Below are positions 59,104 to 64,000 of a DNA stretch of 64,000 nt, piece after piece (position 1 is the first letter of the stretch; every line of letters begins with the position of its first letter). The notes below the pieces were generated by a model. That model did not search any database. It worked only from the letters and a program-made list of their open reading frames with translations, and had not been told where the DNA came from. The stretch lies in the NCBI RefSeq assembly GCF_900167455.1, contig NZ_FUWJ01000020.1:1-64000 (forward strand), given 5' to 3'. The position numbers and the translations under genes were made by a program. Source of the DNA: Enhydrobacter aerosaccus (lineage in GTDB: Bacteria > Pseudomonadota > Alphaproteobacteria > Reyranellales > Reyranellaceae).

Positions 59104-60060
59104 CTATCCGCTGGCGAGACGCTGCAACTGGTCGCGCAGGTGCTTGGCCACCAGCGCCGCCACCGGCGAGAGGGGCGCATGCTTGCGCGCGATCAGGGAC
59201 AGGCTGGTGCCGGCGACCTGACGATCGGCGATCGGCAGGTAGGCAAAGGTGCCCTCGAGGACCTCGGCATGCACATCGTAATAGGACAGCCACGCCACCT
59301 GCCCCTGCTCACGCACCAGTGTCTTCATCACGTCGATCGAATTTGTCGTCACCGTGTTGGGTGGATGGATGCCTTGCCGCCGGAAGGCTTTCTCGATCAG
59401 CGGACGAACCGTGAGCGATGCGTCGGGGAACACGAAGCTGTAGGCGGCGCAGTCGGCGAGTCGGACCGACTTGCGGCCGGCAAGCGCATGATCATGGGCC
59501 ACCACGATCCCCGACCGTGGCGGCAGCCTGGAGAGGAACTGGATGTCGGGCCGACGCGGCACGGCGTAGCAGATGGCGAGCTCGAGCTTGCCGGCCAGCA
59601 GCAGCTCGCAGAGCCGTTCGGTGCCGGCGATGGTGACATCGAGCGAGAGCTGGACGTGCTGCTCACGCAGGGCGATCGTCAGGCCGCCCACCATCTGGCC
59701 CGCGATGCTTTCCATCAGACCGACGGCAGCATGGCCGCGCACGTGATTGCGCAGCTCGGCCAGGGTGCGCACGGCGCGATCGTGTTCCTGCTGCCAGCGC
59801 TCGATCTCAGCCACCAGGACGCGGCCGGCTGCCGTGGGTCGCAGCCCACGTGGCAGGCGCTCGAACAGCTCGGCGCCGTACTCGGCTTCCAGTTTCAGCA
59901 TCTGCCGATTGACGGCCGAGGGCGACACGTTGAGCTGGGCGGCTGCCTTGCGGATCGATCCGACCCTGGCCACCACGGCGAGCCAGGAAGCCGCCGGTGA
60001 AATCAATGGCACGTTCTTGCTATCGCTCCCGCTAGGCGGCCGATCCTGCCGCCATGCCAT
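59104..60060 (-). CDS. LysR-family regulator of the TRAP/SBP region
   Basis: The 318-residue protein has a LysR helix-turn-helix (AVVARVGSIRKAAAQLN, then SPSAVNRQMLKLE) and an effector domain. It lies 30 bases after the TRAP large permease and 163 before the binding-protein gene, all on the same strand. It may regulate either set. The inducer is unknown. Confidence 0.9.
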   Translation of the reverse strand: MAWRQDRPPSGSDSKNVPLISPAASWLAVVARVGSIRKAAAQLNVSPSAVNRQMLKLEAEYGAELFERLPRGLRPTAAGRVLVAEIERWQQEHDRAVRTLAELRNHVRGHAAVGLMESIAGQMVGGLTIALREQHVQLSLDVTIAGTERLCELLLAGKLELAICYAVPRRPDIQFLSRLPPRSGIVVAHDHALAGRKSVRLADCAAYSFVFPDASLTVRPLIEKAFRRQGIHPPNTVTTNSIDVMKTLVREQGQVAWLSYYDVHAEVLEGTFAYLPIADRQVAGTSLSLIARKHAPLSPVAALVAKHLRDQLQRLASG

Positions 60061-60090
60061 TGTAAAGTAAGCGAGAGGCGCTGACCTGCG

Positions 60091-61383
60091 TTACTTCAGG
60101 CCCAATGCCCGTGGCAGCCACAGTGACAGGTCGGGAATGTAGGTCACGAGCATCAGGACCAGGAACATGACCCCGTAGAAAGGCCAGATGCGGCGCATGA
60201 CTTGCTCGATCGTGACCTTGCCGACGGCACACCCGACAAAGAGGATCGCACCAACCGGCGGATGGCAGAGGCCAATCCCGAGGTTCAACATCATGATCAT
60301 GCCGAAGTGCACCGGGTCGACGCCGAAATTCATCATCACCGGCAGCAGGATCGGCGTCGCGATCAGGATCGACGGTGCCATGTCGACCAGGCAGCCCATG
60401 ATCAGCAGCAGGACATTGATCAGGAACAGGAAGACATGCTTGTCGCTGGTGATGGTGAGGAAGAAGGCCGTGATCTTGGCCGGCATCTGCGTGAGCGCCA
60501 TCACGTAGCCGACGCTCGAGGCACAGGCGATCAGCGTCATCACCATCGCCACGGTACGCAGCGTTCGGTGCACCAGGGCCGGCAGATCGCGCCAGCGATA
60601 ATCGCGATAGACGAACATGGTGACGAAGAACGCCCACAGGCACGCCACCGCACCGGCCTCGATGGCGGTGAAGACACCCGCCAAAATGCCGCCGAGGATG
60701 ATCGCCAGCGTAACGAGCCCCCACAGTGCCTCGCCAGTCACTCGGACAGCCTCGCGCAGTGGCATGCTGGTGCCGCGGGGGTGGCGATCGCGGTAGGCGA
60801 TGACGAGACAGAGGATGATCAGGGAAAGGCCGAGCAGCAGGCCGGGCATCACGCCGGCCATGAAAAGCGTGATGATCGAGATCGAGCCGCCGGTCGCCAG
60901 CGAATAGATCACCGCATTGTGGCTGGGAGGCACCAGCAGCGCCTGCACCGAGGCGGTGATCGTCACATTGGTAGCATAGACGCGCGGGAAGCCGCTCTTG
61001 ACCATCTGCGGGATCATCACTGAGCCGACCGCCGAGGTGTCGGCCACCGCTGACCCGGAGATGCCGCTCAGGAAGGTGGTGGCGAGTACGTTCACGACGG
61101 ACAAGCCGCCACGCAGGCGGGTGAAGCCGACCAGCACGTCGGCAAAGGCCACCATGCGTCGAGCCATGCCGCCCTCGGCCATGATCGCGCCCGCCAGGAC
61201 GAAGAAGGGGATCGTCAGCATCGATACCTTGCTGACTCCGTCGGAGATCTTGAGCATGACCGCTTCGAGCGGGATACCGATCCAGAAGGCACCGGCGATT
61301 GCCGCCAACGCCAGCGAATAGGCGATCGGTACGCCGATCACGAAGCAGGCGAACATGGTGGCGAGCAGCACGAAGATGTCCAT
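60091..61383 (-). CDS. TRAP transporter large permease (DctM type)
   Basis: The 430-residue protein has about twelve hydrophobic segments. The DctM motifs GVPIAYSLALAAIAGAFWIG, ATTFLSGISGSAVADTSAVG and NLGIGLCHPPVGAILFVGC are visible. It drives sodium-coupled uptake with the small permease and binding protein. It follows the small permease by 11 bases. Confidence 0.93.
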   Translation of the reverse strand: MDIFVLLATMFACFVIGVPIAYSLALAAIAGAFWIGIPLEAVMLKISDGVSKVSMLTIPFFVLAGAIMAEGGMARRMVAFADVLVGFTRLRGGLSVVNVLATTFLSGISGSAVADTSAVGSVMIPQMVKSGFPRVYATNVTITASVQALLVPPSHNAVIYSLATGGSISIITLFMAGVMPGLLLGLSLIILCLVIAYRDRHPRGTSMPLREAVRVTGEALWGLVTLAIILGGILAGVFTAIEAGAVACLWAFFVTMFVYRDYRWRDLPALVHRTLRTVAMVMTLIACASSVGYVMALTQMPAKITAFFLTITSDKHVFLFLINVLLLIMGCLVDMAPSILIATPILLPVMMNFGVDPVHFGMIMMLNLGIGLCHPPVGAILFVGCAVGKVTIEQVMRRIWPFYGVMFLVLMLVTYIPDLSLWLPRALGLK

Positions 61384-61394
61384 GGCCCGCTCCC

Positions 61395-61901
61395 TCAGTG
61401 CACCGGTTCGATCGAGGGATCATCGAGGGGCGGCGGACCGATCACCAGGCGCTCGACCACGAACAGCAACAGGAAGGAGCCGCCGATCGGGATGGGCAGA
61501 TAGGTGACGCCGACCGAGAGGAAGGGGAAATCGCCGATGCTATTGTGCCAGGTCGTGCGTACCAGCCCTTCGCCATAGATCATCATGAATGTCGCCATGG
61601 CGCCGACCAGCAGTTCGCTCACCAAGGCACAGAGTCGTTGGCCGAGATCGGGCAACAGGTTGGCGAAGAAAGAGATATTGATGTGCTGGCTGCGTCGGTA
61701 GCAGGCGGCGGCGCCGATGAAGGTGAGCAGGATGGTGAGCAGAACCGCAGTCGGCTCGGGCCAGGATGCCGCGCTGTTCAGCACGTAGCGCGTGAAAACG
61801 GCCCAGGGGATCACCGCCGAAATCAGCACGAAAGCGATGCCCGCTGCCCAGACGCAAAGCAGATAGAGGCCGTCCATCGTCCATCTCAGAGCCGTGGCCA
61901 T
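61395..61901 (-). CDS. TRAP transporter small permease (DctQ type)
   Basis: The 168-residue protein has four membrane segments with the family pattern WAVFTRYVLNSAASWPEP, then LTFIGAAACYRR. It partners the large permease. It lies 98 bases after the binding-protein gene. Confidence 0.88.
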   Translation of the reverse strand: MATALRWTMDGLYLLCVWAAGIAFVLISAVIPWAVFTRYVLNSAASWPEPTAVLLTILLTFIGAAACYRRSQHINISFFANLLPDLGQRLCALVSELLVGAMATFMMIYGEGLVRTTWHNSIGDFPFLSVGVTYLPIPIGGSFLLLFVVERLVIGPPPLDDPSIEPVH

Positions 61902-61999
61902 GCGCGTCTCCCTTGCCGTTCGGACTGGTTGCTAGGCGTTGCCGCCGGCGATCTCGCCCTCTTTCGTGACGCTGCCGTCGCTGGCGGCTCGGTCGCGCG

Positions 62000-62998
62000 T
62001 CACTGAACGGCCTGGATGCGCTTGATCATGGCCGCGTATTTCGGGCCGTACTTGTCCCAGACCGGTTTGACCGCATCCTGGAACGGCTTCTTGTCCGCGA
62101 TCTGGATGATCTCCACGCCCGTCGCGACCGCCTTGTCCATGGCCTGCTTTTCATATTGCTCCCATAGGCGGCGCTCATCCTGCTGCGCCTCGGCGCTCGC
62201 CTTCGTGACCAGGGCCTGATCCTCCTTGCTCATGGCGTTCCAGGTCTTCTTCGACAGCACCAGCATCTCCGGGACGATGAGATGCTCGGTGAGCGTGAAA
62301 TGCTTGGCGACCGTGTAGTGGTTGTCGAAGACGAAGCTCGGCGGATTGTTCTCGGCACCGTCGATGACGCCGGTCTGCAGGGCATTGAAGACCTGATCGT
62401 AGCCCATGGCCACCCCGTTGGCGCCGAGCGCGTTCATCATCTCGACGAACATGGGATTGCCGATCACCCGGAATTTCAAGCCCTTGAGGTCCGCCAGGGT
62501 GCGGATCGACTTCTTGGTGTTGTAAAGGCTGCGGGCTCCTGCATCCATCCAGCACAATCCCACCAGGCCGGCATTGGCATTGGCGGACACCTTGTCGAGC
62601 AGCTCGCGGCCGATCGGACCATCGATCACCTTCTGCATGTGCGCGGTATCGCGGAACAGGAAGGGCAGGTTGATGACGTTAAGGTCGTCGATCACCGGTC
62701 CCAGGGCGCCGACGCTGACCCGGGCCAGCTGGATGGCGCCGAGCTGGGCCTGTTCGATGGCTTCCTTCTCGCCGCCCAGGGTCATGGCCGCGAACATCTG
62801 GATGGTGATCCGGCCGTTGGTGGCCTGCTCGAGCTTCTTGCCCATCGTCTGCACGGCGGCGACGGTGGGATAGCCTTCAGGGTGGACGTCCGAGGCCTTG
62901 AGGATCAACTTTCCCTGGGCCGCGGCGGGGAAGAGGGTGCCGCTGGCCGCGGCCGCACAGAAACCTGCTGCCCCTTTCAGGGCCTCGCGACGCTTCAT
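62000..62998 (-). CDS. TRAP transporter substrate-binding protein (DctP type)
   Basis: The 332-residue protein has a signal (GFCAAAASGTLFPAAAQG). Family motifs are MGKKLEQATNGRITIQMF, NLPFLFRD, LKGLKFRVIGNPMFVEMMNALG (in part), with the conserved Arg that binds the substrate carboxylate, and VFNALQTGVIDGAENNPP. It probably captures an organic acid. It is the first gene of the TRAP operon. Confidence 0.93.
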   Translation of the reverse strand: MKRREALKGAAGFCAAAASGTLFPAAAQGKLILKASDVHPEGYPTVAAVQTMGKKLEQATNGRITIQMFAAMTLGGEKEAIEQAQLGAIQLARVSVGALGPVIDDLNVINLPFLFRDTAHMQKVIDGPIGRELLDKVSANANAGLVGLCWMDAGARSLYNTKKSIRTLADLKGLKFRVIGNPMFVEMMNALGANGVAMGYDQVFNALQTGVIDGAENNPPSFVFDNHYTVAKHFTLTEHLIVPEMLVLSKKTWNAMSKEDQALVTKASAEAQQDERRLWEQYEKQAMDKAVATGVEIIQIADKKPFQDAVKPVWDKYGPKYAAMIKRIQAVQ

Positions 62999-63033
62999 GC
63001 CGTTTCCTCCGTTTTCTTGTATGAATGAAGTCT

Positions 63034-63786
63034 ATGGTTGGGTTCCTGGGCTTTCAATCGACCGCCAAGGGGAGTCTCACTGCCGAATCACAGCAGCTTG
63101 CGATCGACCATGCGGGCGACGCGCTGCCGCTGACCTTCGTGCGCAGCCGGCGGGCGCGGCGGGTATCCCTGCGGGTCGATTCGGCGCGGCGGCAGGTGAT
63201 CCTGACGGCACCGCAGCGCATGCCTTTCGAGATGGCCATCGAGTTCGCCCGAATGCAGGCTGGATGGATCGCGGCTCGCCTGAAGCGGCTGCCATCGCCA
63301 CGCCCCTTCGTCGACGGAGCCGAGATCCCGTTGTTCGGCGTGCCGCATCGCATCCGCCACCGGCCCGACGCGCGCGGGACGGTCTGGGCGGAGCAGGGGG
63401 AGATCCATGTCGCCGGCCGCGCCGAGCATCTGCCGCGCCGCCTGCGCGATTGGTTGACAGCCGAGATGCGGCGCCACCTGCCGCCGCTGGTTCATGCCAA
63501 GGCGGTCCGCGTGGAACGGCCGGTCAAGCGGCTCAGCCTGCGCGACAGTCGCACGCGCTGGGGAAGCTGCGGCCCGGATGGTGGCCTCACCTTCTCCTGG
63601 CGGCTGGTGTTCGCCCCACCCGAGGTGCTCGACTATCTGGTCGCGCACGAGGTCGCCCATCTCGTGCACATGAATCACGGGCCGCGCTTCTGGGCGTTGG
63701 CCGAGCGGCTGTGCGACGGTCCGATGGCGGTCCCGCGCGCCTGGCTCAGGGCCAACGGCGAGACGCTGCTGCAGTATGGAGCGTGA
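63034..63786 (+). CDS. YgjP/SprT-like zinc metallopeptidase
   Basis: The protein is about 250 residues. It has the HExxH motif VAHEVAHLVHMNHGPRFW with the third His downstream, and the preceding motif SRTRWGSCGPDGGLTFSWRL (YgjP/DUF45 family). The substrate is unknown. An ATG at 63025 is also in frame. It is divergent from the TRAP operon. Confidence 0.87.
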   Translation: MVGFLGFQSTAKGSLTAESQQLAIDHAGDALPLTFVRSRRARRVSLRVDSARRQVILTAPQRMPFEMAIEFARMQAGWIAARLKRLPSPRPFVDGAEIPLFGVPHRIRHRPDARGTVWAEQGEIHVAGRAEHLPRRLRDWLTAEMRRHLPPLVHAKAVRVERPVKRLSLRDSRTRWGSCGPDGGLTFSWRLVFAPPEVLDYLVAHEVAHLVHMNHGPRFWALAERLCDGPMAVPRAWLRANGETLLQYGA

Positions 63787-63889
63787 GATCGGGTTTCGTT
63801 TTTCTTGGCGGCCGGCGCAACCATCATCGAGTTGATACGGCGGCCCTATATGTGGTCCTTTGTGACAATCAGGGACAGGGGAGATCAGA

Positions 63890-64000
63890 ATGTCGACAGG
63901 CACCGAGACCGGATACGCCCTCCTGCGCGATCCGCGGCGCAACAAGGGCACCGCATTCAGCATGTCCGAGCGCCGGCAGTTCGGTCTCGAAGGCCTGCTG
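63890..64000 (+). CDS. malic enzyme, N-terminal end (partial)
   Basis: Only 37 residues lie in the window. GYALLRDPRRNKGTAFSMSE, then LGLEGLL-like residues (FGLEGLL), match the amino end of NAD-dependent malic enzymes. GGAG at 63880-63883 is spaced correctly from the ATG. Malic enzyme turns malate into pyruvate. The type and cofactor cannot be settled from this fragment. Confidence 0.72.
   Translation, partial: MSTGTETGYALLRDPRRNKGTAFSMSERRQFGLEGLL

Overview
This window is GC-rich (roughly two-thirds G+C by eye), gene-dense chromosomal DNA from an alphaproteobacterium. The indications are an Irr-type iron regulator with an HHHH haem-ligand cluster, an Irr-type palindrome (TTAGAAT-T-ATTCTAA), the order rimP-nusA-ylxR-infB-rbfA-truB-rpsO-pnp followed by convergent fabI-fabB-fabA and irr, an OhrR/Ohr pair, TRAP and cyanate/nitrate-type ABC transporters, and long-chain acyl-CoA metabolism. 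A free-living soil or freshwater member near Rhodospirillales/Rhizobiales is plausible, but I cannot name a genus. No tRNA, rRNA, CRISPR, prophage or intact insertion sequence was found, and no stretch above about 300 bases lacks a gene.

Layout. 1-1433: end of an autotransporter, then divergent ohrR/ohr with two near-identical operators. 1442-8774: a TetR regulator divergent from a seven-gene operon (OsmC-like protein, acyl-CoA-dehydrogenase-like flavoprotein, rhodanese, cyanate/nitrate-type ABC transporter, cyanase) preceded by a good sigma-54 promoter match. 8791-14260: an acyl-CoA dehydrogenase, then an OprB porin / beta-propeller / Tat-exported Dyp-peroxidase operon whose promoter carries an iron-box-like palindrome. 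14420-19476: comM, an MBL-fold hydrolase, and a translationally coupled ptxD-like / LysR / glutamine-amidotransferase operon. 19638-25052: universal stress protein with an upstream FNR/FixK-like box, an exported creatininase-like protein with a YVTN propeller, an AGPS-like flavin oxidase and an alpha/beta hydrolase.

25049-34129: HIT protein and hisE-hisF-hisA, an M20 amidohydrolase, a peptide-type binding protein, a TPP-dependent enzyme, trmB and an MFS transporter. 34332-44175: the translation and RNA-processing operon rimP to pnp, with an attenuator-like hairpin at its head and intrinsic terminators after rpsO and pnp. 44225-50059: fabA-fabB-fabI facing irr, then an Irr-box-controlled rubrerythrin with an Fe-S oxidoreductase and a DUF3501 protein. 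50066-64000: TonB-like and SH3 proteins, a 2-hydroxyacid dehydrogenase, YihY and MAPEG membrane proteins, MsrA, a class V aminotransferase, an adenosine-deaminase-like enzyme with a binding protein, a LysR regulator with a TRAP transporter, a YgjP-type metallopeptidase, and the first codons of a malic enzyme.

The most unusual parts are the cyanase/rhodanese/flavoprotein operon under a putative sigma-54 promoter, the ptxD-like operon that lacks a phosphite transporter, and the porin-propeller-peroxidase operon. Recurrent themes are peroxide defence (Ohr, OsmC, Dyp, rubrerythrin, MsrA) and iron control (Irr, iron-box-like palindromes).
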